DNA of 64,000 bases from Hirsutella rhossiliensis (lineage: Eukaryota; Ascomycota; Sordariomycetes; Hypocreales; Ophiocordycipitaceae): positions 2,108,001 to 2,172,000 of the forward strand of contig NW_025408678.1 of the NCBI RefSeq assembly GCF_020360975.1. Reading direction: 5' to 3'. Position 1 is the stretch's first letter. Every line of letters starts with the position of its first letter. Shown here in pieces: positions 50,401-63,200 of this stretch. The notes beneath the pieces are model-generated. The model was not told where the DNA came from, made no database searches, and saw nothing but the letters and a program-made list of their open reading frames with translations. Position numbers and translations under genes: made by a program.

Positions 50401-53290
50401 ATAAAGCTTATAAAATAAAATAAAAAATATCCCCTAGGAATACTAGAAATATAATAAACTTTTTAAGGAAGAACTTAAGATAAGGTTACTTAAATATAGC
50501 TAATAAGACTATAAAATTTATCTTAAGGATAGAATAACGCTAACGTTTTATAAGATCTATAACTTAAACGAAAAGTAATTATAAACGCTATATAACTACT
50601 TAAACGAAAATCTATAAAAGGGATATATATAAACGTTAATATTTAAAGTAAGCTACCTAGTTATATTTATTTTAAAGAAAAATAGTAGGCTATAACTAGT
50701 TATTAACTATAAAAGCTTAAACGATATTATAATAATAAACTAAATACTATTACCGCTTATATTAAAACTATAAGATCGACTATATAGTAAAAAATAGTAT
50801 ATAGCCCTTAATCCTAAAGGCGCTTATAACCTTATACGTATAAAAAAGGGATATAAATAGGTAATAGCTTTTAAACCGAAATTTAAACTATTTAAATATC
50901 TAATAATACTATTTAGACTTATAAATATACTAGCTACTTTTTAACGGATAATTAATAATATCCTATATAAATACTTAAATATCTTTATAATAGTATACTT
51001 AAATAATATCTTAATCTTCTTAGATACCCTAAAAGAATATAAGGAATAAGTTTATAAGGTACTTTATTTACTATAGAATATAAAGTTACTAGTTAAGTTA
51101 AAGAAAAGTAAGTTCTATATATAAAAAGTAAACTTCCTTAAGTATATAATCTTACTAAAAAAGATATAAATATAATAAGATAATATTAACTTAGTTAAAG
51201 AATAGCTAATATTAAAGAACGTTAAGGATATATAAAGTTTTCTAGGATTTATAAATTACTACTAACGATTTATTAAAGATTTTAGAAAGATTATAGTACT
51301 ATTATATAACTTAATAAAAAAGGAAAAAGGATTTATATAGGATAATAAAGCTAATAAAGCTTTCGAATATATTAAGATAATACTTATATAAGAACTAGTC
51401 TTAACTACTTTTAATCTAAAATAATAAATCGAACTTAAAACTAATATATTAAACTTTACTTTAAGAGTATAAATTAGATAAAAAGATAATAAAGGAAGAC
51501 TATAACTAATTATATTCTACTTAAAAAAGCTATATAGTATAGAACTTAATTAACCTATCTATAATAAAGAATTTCTTATAATTATTTAAGCTTTTAAGGG
51601 ATTTTAATACTACCTTTTTAAAAGTAAATATAAAGTTAAGGTTTATATAGATTATAAGAGTATCTTATATTTTATAATAACGTAATAGTTAAATAGATAA
51701 TAGATTTAATAGGCTAAATATCTATTAGAATTTAACTATAAAATAATCTATAGAAAAGGAATAGAAAATAGTCGAGCTAATACCTTTAGTTAATAAAGTA
51801 ACTATAATATAAAAGTACCTATAGTAAGAGGATAGCCCTTAGAAATTATTAAAAATAAAAACTACTAGTAATAATAGCTAAATATAATATTTAAAGTATA
51901 ACCTAATAACTTAATATACTAAAAGATCTTAAAATAAATAAAAGAATATAAAGTACTAAATAGATATAATATAAAATATTTAGAAGTTTTAATATATAAA
52001 ATAAAATCTAAATACTATTATTTTTATAAGATAAAGTTATATAAGATATATATAAATATTTAATATATAGATACTAAGGAATCTAAAGGATAATAAAATA
52101 TATTAAACGATAATATAACTTTTTATAGCTTAAGGAAGTAGTATAATAAGTTATTAAAGAATACGAACTTTATATAAAAAGTAAAGCTAAATAATATAAG
52201 CTATATAAAGAATTATAATTACTATTAGTATTAAGGAAACTATAGGATTTAATAGCTTTTAATAATATTATAAAGCTATTACTATTAAAAGAACTTATAA
52301 TTAACGTTAAGTATAATAGTATATTTATTATTACTAATAGACTAATAAAGTATAGATACTTCTTACTATATAAAAAAGTAAGTAATATAAAGGAGCTAGT
52401 ATATATATTCTTATAAACTATTATTAGTAATTATAAACTATTAAATAAGATTATCTTTAATAAAAAAGGTATATTTATAGCTAAGTTTTAGTAAGCTTAT
52501 ATAGTATAATTAAGGATAAAATATAAGCTTAGTATAGCTTATTATCTATAAATAAATAAATAAATAAAATAACTTAACTAAATACTTAAATAATATTTAT
52601 AATACTATATTAGCTATAAATAAAATAATTAGGTTAAATAGCTATTAATAGTATAACTAGCCTATAATAGCTTAGTTATAGAAATAACTAAGCTCTTACT
52701 AATATATACTAATTATAGATATAACCTAGAAGTATTTAAAGTTACTTAATAAGGACTATAAGTAAAATAAGTAATACTATAAGTAGATTAGCTATAAAAA
52801 CTATATAAAGAAATATAATAAGAACTTTAATTTATTAAAGAGTAAATATCTAATTACTATAATCGGAAACGTTTATAAGGACTAATCTTTTAAGAAGGAG
52901 ATATAGTTTACCTTATATAATAAAATATTAAAATAAAACGACTAAGTAATAAATTAAATTTTAAGAAACTTAGACTATTTAAAGTTAAGAAAACTAATTT
53001 AAAAGTTAACTATAAACTTTCGCTACTAATAATAATATAGATATACTTAATATTTTATATCTTATTATTAAAACTAGTACTATAAAATACTAAACTATAA
53101 GAAAAAATTAAAGTTAATAATAATTAAGAATATAAAGTAAAATAAATACTAAATATAAGAAAATAAGGTTAGTAATAAGAATACCTTATTAAGTAAAAGG
53201 GATATAAACTAAAGGAAAATACTTAGGAACTACTTAAGTACTTAACTTACTATAGCTTTTTACTTTAATAATTTTACTAAAAGGTTTAAG
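47430..53290 (+). pseudogene. gag-pol of gypsy element D, RIP-broken
   Basis: A gag-like part at about 47430-48000 is followed by a knuckle remnant near 48080-48125 (YFNYKKLRYYFKEYR, where Cys codons have turned to Tyr). RT lies at about 50640-51200 (YKSLNDIIIINQILLPL, VYLNNILIF) and RNase H at about 51330-51780. Integrase is at about 52200-52900. A clear chromodomain-like end at about 53130-53290 (EYLIK.KGYKLKENT.E) identifies a Ty3 chromovirus. TAA/TAG at Gln positions occur throughout. Confidence 0.82.
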
Positions 53291-54050
53291 AGGGATTAAA
53301 AGACTAAGATCTATAAACTCTTTACTAATATTAAATAAAGGCTAATTTACTTTATTAAAAATACTTTACGATTATAAGTTATTTACTACTTAATACTTAT
53401 ATATATTAAGTATAGGTAAAACGCTATCCTTAGTATTTACTTCTTAGATACTATAATAAAATAACTTAGAACTCTTTTTCTTTATATAATTCTAAATCTT
53501 CTAGATATAAGCTAAACGATTAACTATAATAGATATTTATAACTAAAGGTTTATAAGCTATACTTAAAGCTTTAATAAGGCTTCCCTAGCTTCCTCCTCT
53601 TTAAAATATAGTCTATATTACTTTATTAATAATTTAGTTACTAAAAGAAATATATTAGCTACTATATATAGAAAGAATTAAAAGATACTTATAGAAAAGG
53701 CTACTAAGATACTATTATAATAAGGATAACTACTAGTAATATAATTATTATAGCGTAAAGAATTTTCGGCTATTTAATAATTTATTTTCTTTACCTTAAA
53801 GTATTAAGTATATAGTATATTAATAGGATCTCTACTTAAGTCTATATATTTAATAAGAGTAGCGCGCTTAAAAGCTTTTTAAGAACGATTTTTAAGTATA
53901 TAACTAAATATACTATTAATAGTATATCCTAAAAAGATAAAGAAATAAAGAATAATATACTTATATATAACGCAATAAAGGTATATTTATATATAGCGGC
54001 TAAAGTAGCTATAGTAAGTCTTATAAATAAGATAAAAAAGAAGGGAGATA
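53186..54050 (-). pseudogene. Antisense ORF in gypsy element D (RIP-interrupted), about 250-290 codons
   Basis: On the strand opposite to pol, one frame runs from about 54050 down to about 53190 with no frameshift and only TAA/TAG interruptions at likely Gln positions. Readable stretches are long, for example KAFKRATLIKYIDLSRDPIN and NSLRYNNYITSSYPYYNSIL. A hydrophobic stretch (VANIFLLVTKLLI) is followed by a charged helix, FKEEEAREALLKL. The start is not certain because ATG would now read ATA. Its carboxy end overlaps the chromodomain end of pol tail to tail at about 53190-53290. The FKEEEAREALL helix recalls a widespread class of fungal hypothetical proteins. No sequence likeness to the antisense ORF of element A is evident. 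Confidence 0.55.
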
Positions 54051-54098
54051 TTATATTATAATTATAGCTACTAAGCTACTAATAGTCGACTATATTAA

Positions 54099-54522
54099 GT
54101 ATATAATATAGTTTAATAAATAAATATTTAGTATAACTATTTAATAGATATAAGATTAAAGGGATTATAAAGATCTAGGTAATCTAAGATTAATAAGATT
54201 ACTATACTTTATATAATTTAATATTAGGGATTATAGCTAGGCCTATAATCTAAGGATAGTCTTTATAAGTATATATAGCTACTTACTTTTACTCCTTTAA
54301 ATAGATAGCTCTCTAGATTTTAATATTATAATTATTATAATCTTTATTATAATCTTATCTTTAATTTTAATTACTTAATTACTTAGTTATAGTCTATAGT
54401 CTATAACCTCTAACTTATTATTAATATAATATACTTATTACTACTTAAACTACGCCCTATTATATCTATTAATATAAACCCTTTAATAGGTTTATCCCTT
54501 AAGAATAATACTAGTCGTTATA
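54099..54522 (+). repeat. 3' LTR of gypsy element D
   Basis: 424 bp, same ends as 46749-47172; followed by GTTAA at 54523-54527. Confidence 0.87.
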
Positions 54523-55060
54523 GTTAAAAGGGCTTCCTTTTTTTCCTTAAAGCTATAAAGAAGAGGTAGGCTAAGGGCCCCCTTCTATCTCTTAAAGGTT
54601 TAGTAAAGGACCTCTCTTTCCCTCTTATAGTTTAAGTACTTTAAGATAAGGGCAGCTATATACTTTCCTTAGCTATAGCGGTAATTATCTTAGTTTACCT
54701 TATTAGTCCTTTTTAAGAAGGAAAATAAGAAGCTAGCTTTAAAGAAGAGCTAGTAAAAGGCTAAGAAGGTTAGCCTAGGCCTCCTTATAAGGTCCTTTTC
54801 TAAGCTAAGGGCTAGGTAGGGGGTCTTTTAAATAAATATATAGTACTTACCTAGGCCTTTAGCCTTATAGCCTTTAGCTGCCTTAGTAGCTTAAAGGCCC
54901 TTTTAGTAGTCTTTAATAGCTTACTATACCTTTCTTTATAAGTAGCTAATAAAGACTAAAGAGGTCCTTTAAGTAAGGGCCTTTAAGCCTCTCTTAGCTA
55001 GCTAGTTAGCTAGCTTATTACTAAAGATCCCTAGGTAGCTAAGGTATTAGTATAGCTATA
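54523..55060 (-). mobile_element. LINE fragment with RNase H-like region
   Basis: On the minus strand, reading through TAA/TAG, a block near 54990 (GIFSNKLANQLAKRGLKA) resembles the 'GIPGNELADKLAKEG' motif of LINE RNase H domains. The frame continues to KEKKEALL at the right edge of element D. There it joins in frame to 27174 (STVSGLVA..) when A and D are skipped, sharing the word TTAAC. The upstream side is cut at 55060 by gypsy copy A'. Confidence 0.7.
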
Positions 55061-55258
55061 TATTATAAGGTAATTAAAGGGTTATATTATAAGTACCTTT
55101 TATTATATTATAATAATAAGCTATATAGGATCTAACTATATACTAGGCTTACTACTATTAAATACGCGTTTATATATATAGCCTACCTTACCTTATAATA
55201 CTATTAGCTAAGGTCTAAGCTAATACCTAGACCTATACTAAGGGTAAATGCCCTTATA
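55061..55258 (-). repeat. 3' LTR of gypsy element A'
   Basis: 198 bp, reverse complement of 27180-27377 with transition differences; uninterrupted, so it shows the site into which element C jumped in A. Confidence 0.85.
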
Positions 55259-55504
55259 TAAGGTTCCTACCCCTTTCTTTATAAGCGGTCTTTTATAACG
55301 TTAATCTTATACCTTAGTATATAGCTAAGAGGTAAATAACTTATTAGTATACTCTTATTACTCTTTCTTTTTAACTATACTATTATTATTAATATTAATA
55401 GTAGTAGCTATAACTATAACTATAAGTTTCTTAGCGTCTAGCTATACGCTACTACTTATATATAAGCTAAACTATACCCTTACTAGTTATTTAAATAATT
55501 TAAT

Positions 55505-55711
55505 ATATTCTCCTTTACCTTATCTTACTTCTTTACTAAGATTAATAACTTTATTAATCGCGCCCTTACCTCGCCCGCTACCTTACCTACTACCCCCGCC
55601 GCCTTAGTCGCGCTTACCGCCGCTCTACGTTACCTACTACTTAGCTTCTTAGCCGTTAACTTTACTACCTACGCTGCTACCGCCCTTACTACGCTCTTTA
55701 CTACTAGCCGC

Positions 55712-55746
<35 letters not shown>

Positions 55747-56449
55747 GTATAGGTCCTTACCGCCTTCTTTTATAAGCCCTTCTAGCTTTATTCTTATAAG
55801 TATTACTAACTCCTTATATTAGTATAAGCGCGATATAGCCTAAGGCGCTACCCGCGATTCCCTTTATATATAGTATACCTTATAGTCCCTCCCTTATACT
55901 AACTAAGCTAGCTGCCCTTAAGGTAGCTACTATTTATACGCCTAAGCTAGCCGCGCTTATAAGGTTACGCCGCTCGTTCTTACTTATACTACTACGGCTT
56001 AAAGCGCTATAGAGCTAGGTAAGGATTAAAATAAAGCTAAGCGCGCCTTAACTACTACCGCCGCTACCTACTATAACTTATAGTTCCTTAAGCGCGCTAC
56101 CTTTATACCTAAGTATATAAGCTCCTTTTCTTATACTCTCTATAGCGCTAACTCTCTTTTTCTTAAGGGCACCGTCGCTACTACCCTAGCTACCCTTACT
56201 ACCTCTACCGCCGCTACCTTTACTACTATTAATACCGCCGCCGCCGCTACTACTATCCTTAACGCCGCCGCTATCGCTACTTAGCTAGGTAGCTTAAAGG
56301 GCTTAATCTATACCCTTAAGGCTAGGGCCGCGCCGTATATTAAGGAGGAGGATAAGGAGGAAGATAAGGAGAAGGATAAGGATAACTATTTAGTAGTTAA
56401 GACCATATTAAAGAGAAAAGCCTATTAAGCTTAGTTTATATACCCTTAA
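55505..56449 (+). pseudogene. Antisense ORF of gypsy element A', 945 nt
   Basis: Counterpart of 32720-33664. It starts at ATA 55505 and ends at TAA 56447-56449, exactly 945 nt in both copies. Internal stops are again TAA/TAG. An AAT run (about 55707-55742) encodes a poly-Asn tract where A has Asn/Asp codons. The acidic run and the Lys/Arg-rich end are kept. This copy lacks the nearby copia B insertion and so shows the region upstream of the ORF intact. Confidence 0.65.
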
Positions 56450-58231
56450 GTATACTTATAAAAGCTAATACGATTTATTTATACTACCGCTAACCTAAGT
56501 ATACCCTACTTATTATTTATAGTCGCGGTATTTATAATATATACTTATAGCTTATATTAGTATAGTAACCGCTATAAGCTTAGTGCCTTACTACTTTCTT
56601 AAGGGTAGGGTATAGTCTCCCTTATATTTTAAGGTCCTAGCTACTTTACCGCTAAGGGGGTAGCTTCTTTAACTAAGCTATTATTCTTTTTTACTAGCCT
56701 ATAAAGGGCTTTAAACGTATCTAGAGCTACTATACCCTTAAACTTAAAAGCTAACTCTTATATTAAGTCTTAGTAGCCGCGTTACTTAACGAGGACTTTA
56801 TACCTCTTACTATAGCCTATATTCTTTTAATAAGCTACTTATAACTCTTTTACTAAGAACTCCTTCTCCCCCTTAATAAAGATAGTAGCTAGTTAAGGAT
56901 CTACTATCTCTTAGCTTAGTAAGGGGTCTATAATAGCGTAATAAAAAGGTTAATATTAATTATACTATAAATACTAAAAAGCAGCCCCTTTAGCTTTATA
57001 GTTTATAGACTTAGTACCCTCTTTACTATATACTTAGTATATAACTAGTTAAGCTTTCTCTTTCGCTTTATTAACTTATAGTTATAAAGGTCTAGCTAAA
57101 CCTTATCCCTTACTATAAACTTATTTATAGGATCTTATAACTTATTTACCTACTACTCTTAGTCTTAGGTAGTAGATACTATTAAAGATTAATAGAACTT
57201 TATAACTTATTATAGCTTTTATATAAAGGTAAACGCCCTACCCTTTAAAGAGCTAGCTAATTAGCGCTTTATACTTATATTTATAGTAATAAGCTACGCT
57301 AATAGCGGTTTAAACCTATATAGTATAAGGAAGAAGGATATACTAATAAATAAGTTTAACTTACTATTAAGCGCTATTTAAGCTATAGGAAGCTACTTAT
57401 CTTAGTCCGCTTAATTATAAGCTATTACCCTTTAAAGGTAGGCTTATACTTCTTAGTTAAAGCGTTTAAGCCCCTTATTAGTTTATAAGTAATAAGCTAT
57501 ACTTAGTAACTAAGTAACTTAAAGTAGCTTATAAAGGTACTATTAAAAGTAGCTAGTTAAATTAGTGCCTTTATTATTAGTAATTAAGGCTAGCTATTAA
57601 TAAAAGTAAGCGTAGTATTAAAGGAAGCGCTTAGTATAGGCCTTTACTTTTATAAATAGTATTAGCTTTAATACTACCTCCTTACTTAAATAGTCCTTAA
57701 TTACCTAGAGATTATAGTTACCGCCCGCTATAAAAGGGAGGTTTATAATAAAGTCTATTTATATATATATATAAAACTAGTTAAGGACTAGTAGTAACTT
57801 TAATAGCCCCCTCTTAAGCGCTTACTAAATCTTTAAGCGGCTATAGATATTATAGTTATAAAGGAAATAGCGGACGTATAGTACTATAAGCAGCTAGTAA
57901 AAGTCCTAGCTAATTACTATTAGCGTGCCCTTATAGCTAAGATAGTTAATTACGCTTAAGTTATAAATTATCTATATAATCCGCCCTCTTAATATATCTT
58001 ACTCTTTAACTTTTATAAGGGCCGCCTTAGCTATAGCCTTTATTATTACTAGCGCGCCTAAGACCTATAGCTTACCTTTATAGTAAAGGTAGCTATAAGG
58101 GTTAATATAGTAGTTACTTACTTAGACTTTTAACCTAAGGCCGCGGTTAAAAGGGCGCGCCCCTACCTCTATAACGTAGCGTATACTTATATATATACTA
58201 TCTTATACTACTAGCTAGTCTTATAAGTATT

Positions 58232-58928
58232 TATAAGAATATACCCTTATATTCTTATTTTACTATTATAAGGAAATAATAAGTATAAGGAGGCTCTATA
58301 AAATAAGCTAGTAAAAAGAGGCTTTATAATATAGTCTAAGGGAGTAACCCTTAAAGATAAAAGACCTCTATTAAATATCTATACCTTCTTTTAAGAAAAG
58401 CAGGTTAAGATAAGCCTATCTTAATAAATAAAAATATATATAAAATATATAAGTTAATTATAAGTAGAATAGAAACCCTATTACCTATTTTAGCTTAGCG
58501 GTTTTAAAGATATCCGCGATATAAGAATAGGTAAGGCATAGAATATTTTAGTTAAATCTACTACTTATACTAAAACCTATAGTCTTACGTTAACTATTAC
58601 GTTATAATTAGACTACCTACTAAGTTAGGAAGATATAGTATAAATAGAGCTTTTTAAGTACTATAGAATATACTAGAAAGCTAACTAATTAGTTTACTAG
58701 TAGGCAAGCAATAGTCTATAAAAGATAAAGGATTTCCCTAAGAGTAGTAGATAGGATATATAAGTTCGTAAGTATCTTTTATAACGCTATTCTTTTAATA
58801 TATTATTTAGCCCTTAATATACTTATTATAAATTCTAGACGGAATCCTACCTTATACTCTTTCGACTAATCCTTCTACTTACGTTATCGATTACCTAATC
58901 CTATGCTTATTACTTATACCTCTTAATA
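58232..58928 (+). repeat. 5' LTR of copia element B'
   Basis: 697 bp, matching 39319-40014 in reverse complement; begins TATAAGAATATACCC. Confidence 0.86.
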
Positions 58929-59291
58929 GGTTATAAGCCTAGCTTCTTTATAAGTCGGGTAATAACTTTAAAAAATCTTTAAAATTCTAATACTAACTAT
59001 ACGACCTCGAATTCTCTAAAATAGGCTCTAAGGATAAGTTCGAATTTACTAAACTTAAGGGTAGTTTTAACTATACCTTTTAGGCTATTTAAATATAGGC
59101 TCTTTTAGTTAAGCAAAAGCTTTCTACTATTATATAGTAAGAAAACTACTTAAAAATAAAAGAAGCACTTACTTTAATTTTTCTTTATATAAAAGATAGT
59201 CCCTTAACCTAAATAAAGTATATAATAAATACTAAAGAGGCGTAGGATAGGTTAAAAAACCTATATAACCTTATTTCCTTTACTTTAAATT

Positions 59292-59664
59292 TATTATAAA
59301 AAAAGATATAGCCGCTTATTAGATATAAGCGATAGCGTTAATTAATATATATAGAGTACGCGTTATACCCCCTTAAGGATACTAGGTTAATTCGTCTTAA
59401 GATACCTAGATATCCTAGACTATAGAGGGAATATTTATATAGGTAGGCCCTATACTAATACCGCGTAATTACTTCGGCGGGACTTAAACCTTAGGCCTTT
59501 TAAGTAGTACGCGCTAAGCTAGCTAAAAGAAGTATATATATAGTTACTAGGAAGTTCTTAAAAGGGTAACTACTCCGCCTAAGCTTATAACTATTATAAA
59601 AAAGATATAGCCGCCTATTAAATATAAGCGATAGCGTTAATTAACGTATATAAAGTACGCGATA
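59292..59664. mobile_element. 373-bp miniature element with 74-bp terminal direct repeats (TRIM-like)
   Basis: Terminal direct repeats are 59292-59365 and 59592-59664. The whole is flanked by perfect 5-bp duplications AAATT (59287-59291 and 59665-59669). The copy of B lacks it at the matching place (about 38,960), which proves an insertion. The internal 226 bp have no coding frame. On the minus strand they hold GGTTTAAGTCC (about 59489-59479), like a tRNA B box, with an A-box-like TAGCTTAGCGCG upstream and flanking TACTTC/GAAGTA able to pair. Confidence 0.75.
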
Positions 59665-60060
59665 AAATTACCTACTTATAAAGGAGCTTTTTAATACTTT
59701 AGTAAGGGATTTTAAATCCTTAAAAGGCTACCTAAATAAGGTAAAAGAGGTATTTAAGGAGCTAAAAGCATAGAATATTATAATTCTAAAAGTAGTTATT
59801 ATAGCTTAGATTTTAAATAGCCTTTTAGGCTCGTTTTCTAGCTATATAACTAATATAATATAAGCTCTTCGAAATAACTTAAAGGCTTTTAATTTAGAGT
59901 CTCTCTTTAGTAGTCTTATAGATAAATTTAAGAGGACTAAGTCTTTAGAAAATCCTTTTAAGTAAGCTTTCTTTACTAAGAAGCCTTAGAAAAAGATAAA
60001 AATTATATTATATTATACTTACTATAAGAAGAAAGGGCATCTAGTTAAAGACTACTATTT

Positions 60061-60286
60061 ATAAGGGCTTTTACCTTATATAGGCCTAGACTAAGGTCTA
60101 GGCTAAGTCTATATATAAGCGGCCTCCGCGCTTATATAGGCTAGGCTTATATTATTTAAAGGCGCGCTTCTTTAAAAGCTAAGTAAGGGTATAATATAAG
60201 GGCTTTTACCTTATATAGGCCTAGACTAGGGTCTAAGCTAAGTCTATATATAAGTAGCCTCCGCGCCTATATAGGCTAAGCCTATA
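60061..60286. repeat. Two 91-bp direct repeats with hairpins, inside copia B' gag
   Basis: 60061-60151 and 60196-60286 are nearly identical, 44 bp apart. Each has two strong inverted repeats: AGCCTAGAC-type arms around TAA, and CTATATAAGCG-type arms. B has no such sequence at the matching place (about 38,570), where its reading runs straight on. The inserted block as a whole seems to span about 60057-60368. Confidence 0.75.
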
Positions 60287-63200
60287 CTTCTCTTCCTTTT
60301 CCCTTTTATAGATTATTAACCTTCTTTTAATAGACCGTACTTAAGCCTATATTTCTACCTACTTTATAATACTATTATCTTTACTTAGAAAAGGCTCTTA
60401 AAGGCTTTTCGAAAAATTTAAAAAATTAAAATAAAGGAATACTTTTTAAGAGGCCTAGAAAGCCTTTTATAAAAGGAAATCCTTTTAAATTAGACTCTTA
60501 TATCGATAAGAAGAAGAAAACCCCCTTTTTTTATTTATATTAGAAGTAGAAAAAATAGAAATCGATACTTAAATAGATAAAGAACTAGAAATCGATTTTT
60601 CTATTCCTCCTCTTACCCTTAAAGGTTATAAAAGCTCCGAAGAAAAAGTAAAGGACCTTTAAATTCCTCTTAAATTAAAAACCTTATATATAAGGTAAAA
60701 GAGAAGGAAATCCCTTATAAAACCTTAGAGAATAGAAATTTCTATAATTTTATATATAATACCGGTACTACTAAGTATATAGTATTAAAAAAGAAATTCT
60801 ATATTAATTTTCGAACTATTTCTACTAAGGTTAATTAAGGAAAAGCATCTTATATAGTTATTAAAGGCTATAAAGATCTTCTTTTTAGATTTCTAAATAA
60901 TAAAAGGCTATTTATTCTAAGAAACTGCTTTTTAATACTTAAATTAAGGGTAAATATTATAAGCTAATCGTATTTTAAAAATACTTATACCTTTATTAAT
61001 AGCAAGGATATTTTCCTACTATATAACTAAGCTAATATTATATTTAAAGGAAAATAGTAAGATAACCTTTATATTTTCTCTTTAGAAATTCCTTTCTTAA
61101 AGAAAACGATATTCCTATATAATATTAATAATATAAGGAATAATATAAAGGACCTTAATATTTATTTATAGTATTTAACGCTAGGATATATAAGTCCTAA
61201 AGCCTTTTTAAAAACCTTTAAAAGATATAATAAATATATAACTATCCCTAAGAAAGATATTATAAAAATAAAAAAATATAAAGCTTATATTAAAGTAAAG
61301 GTAACTAATAGAAAGAATAAATTCCTATTTAATAAAGTATATAATTACCTTAATAAAGTTACTATTAATATTTAGGGCCTTATAAAGACCCTTACTTATA
61401 ATAAATATACCTCCTTTATATCCTTTTTAGATATAAGAATAAGATATTTAGAATTATATTTAATAAGGTCTAAGGTAAAAGCCCTAGAATAATTCTTAGA
61501 ATATAAAGCCTTAGTTAAAAATAACTAGGATAATATTAATATAAAAGAAGTCTTTTCGGATAATATAAAAGAATTCCTATATAAAATAAAACCCTACTTC
61601 TTAAGAAAGAGAATTAAATATTATACTAGCCTTCCTAGGACTCTTAAATTAAATAAAGTAAAAAGAGGATTAATAGGACTATTTTAAATAAAGTCCGAGC
61701 TATTTTATTTACGGTAAAACTACCTAAATATCTTTAAGAAGAAGTTATTTTTATAGTAGCTTATTTATATAATAGGACCCCTTACTTCTAAATAGGCTTT
61801 TAAACTCTTATAGAAAAAAAGGAAAATAAATCTCTAGCCTTAAAAGACTTAGAGGAATTTAAGACCTTTAAAAGTACTATTTATTATAAAAATAAAGACC
61901 CCTTAAATAAGCTAGAAATAAGAGCTTATAAGGGTATTATTATAGGCTATACTAAAAATACTTATAAAATAAATAACATTTTAAAAAGAAAGGTAATAAT
62001 TTCTAGAAATATTATTATCTTAGAAAATAAATTTATAGAAAATTAAAAAGAAGAAGACCTTAAGGACTTTAACTTTAATACCTTACCTTCTATAAATAAG
62101 GTCTTAGATAACTATTTATAAAGGGAACCTATATATAAAGAAGGTAATAACTCTTCCTTAAAAAAAGAGGAAAATAACCTTTTTATAAAGAAGGAAGATA
62201 ACCCTCTTATAGAGTAAGAAAATAACTTTTTATAAAAAAGAAAGATAACTATCCTATAAAGAAGGAAGATAACCCTTTTATAAAAAAGGGAAATAATCCT
62301 CTTTTAGAAAAGGGATTAAATAAGGATCTAAAAATCCATATTAATATACCTAAGAAGCTAAATAGATTTTATAAAGACTATATTATATACCCTAAAATAA
62401 ATACTATTTTAAATAGGAAAAGTAAAGAGATTATTTTATCTTTACTAGAAAATAAGGATCCTATAGAGCCTAAAATATTTAAATAAGCTATAAATAGCTT
62501 AGAAGCTATAGAATAAAAAAGAGCTTTATTTCTAAAAATAAAATAGCTCTTAAACTAAAATACCTAGTAAATAAAGCCTCTTCCTAGTAATAAGGAGGCC
62601 CTAGGCGGCCGTTAGGTCTATAAAATAAAGCAAGATAATAATAATATTAATTATTAAATATAAAGCCCGTTATATAATATAAGGATTTAATTAGGTTTAT
62701 AGCTTAGATTATTTAAAAACCTTTTCTACGATAGTAAGACCTAAATCTATTATAATACTACTTATAATAGCTATTTTAATAATTATACTTTACTATAATA
62801 TAATATAAAAAATGCCTTTATATATACTAAAAAAAATAGATATTTATATAAAAATCCTTATAAGCTATAAAGAGCTAATACTTAAAGACTAGTTTAATAA
62901 AAACTAATATAAGTATAATATTAGCTATTTATAGTTCCTAGAGCTATATAAAAAGAAAAGGCTAGTAGTAAAGTTAAAGAAAGTATTATATAGCCTTAAA
63001 TAAAGCTTAAAGCTTTAGTATAACTATCTTAGCTCTATTTTAGCTAAGATAGGATTTTCGGCCCTTCTTATAAATAAAGGGGTATTTATAAATACGTAAT
63101 ATAAAATTATAATAGTAATCTATATAAATAACCTCTTAATAATAGGGCCTAATAAAGGTATAATAAATAGTCTACTTAAAAGAGTAGTATATTATATAAA

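Larger units (their letters stand above)
46749..54522 (+). mobile_element. Ty3/gypsy element D, strongly RIP-mutated, in tandem with element A
   Basis: LTRs 46749-47172 and 54099-54522 are both 424 bp. Flanking GTTAA occurs at 46744-46748 and 54523-54527; the left copy is also the right duplication of element A. It is the most AT-rich part of the window, with almost no CA, TG or runs of G/C. The plus strand carries gag-pol and the minus strand a further frame near the 3' LTR. Confidence 0.88.
55061..58231 (-). mobile_element. Gypsy element A', second copy of A, 3' half, interrupted by copia B'
   Basis: The minus-strand LTR is 55061-55258 (198 bp, same ends as in A), followed by the 3' non-coding part and the antisense-ORF region. 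Chromodomain/integrase sequence matching A extends to about 58231. There, at the point equal to about 30,940 in A, the copia LTR of B' begins. It is more AT-rich than A. The 5' half is not in the window. The bases just outside the LTR are CTATA (55056-55060). Confidence 0.87.

Noticed and set aside
55707..55742. AAT trinucleotide run as a free microsatellite
   Set aside because: It lies inside the antisense ORF of A' and corresponds to Asn/Asp codons in A, so it is part of that frame.
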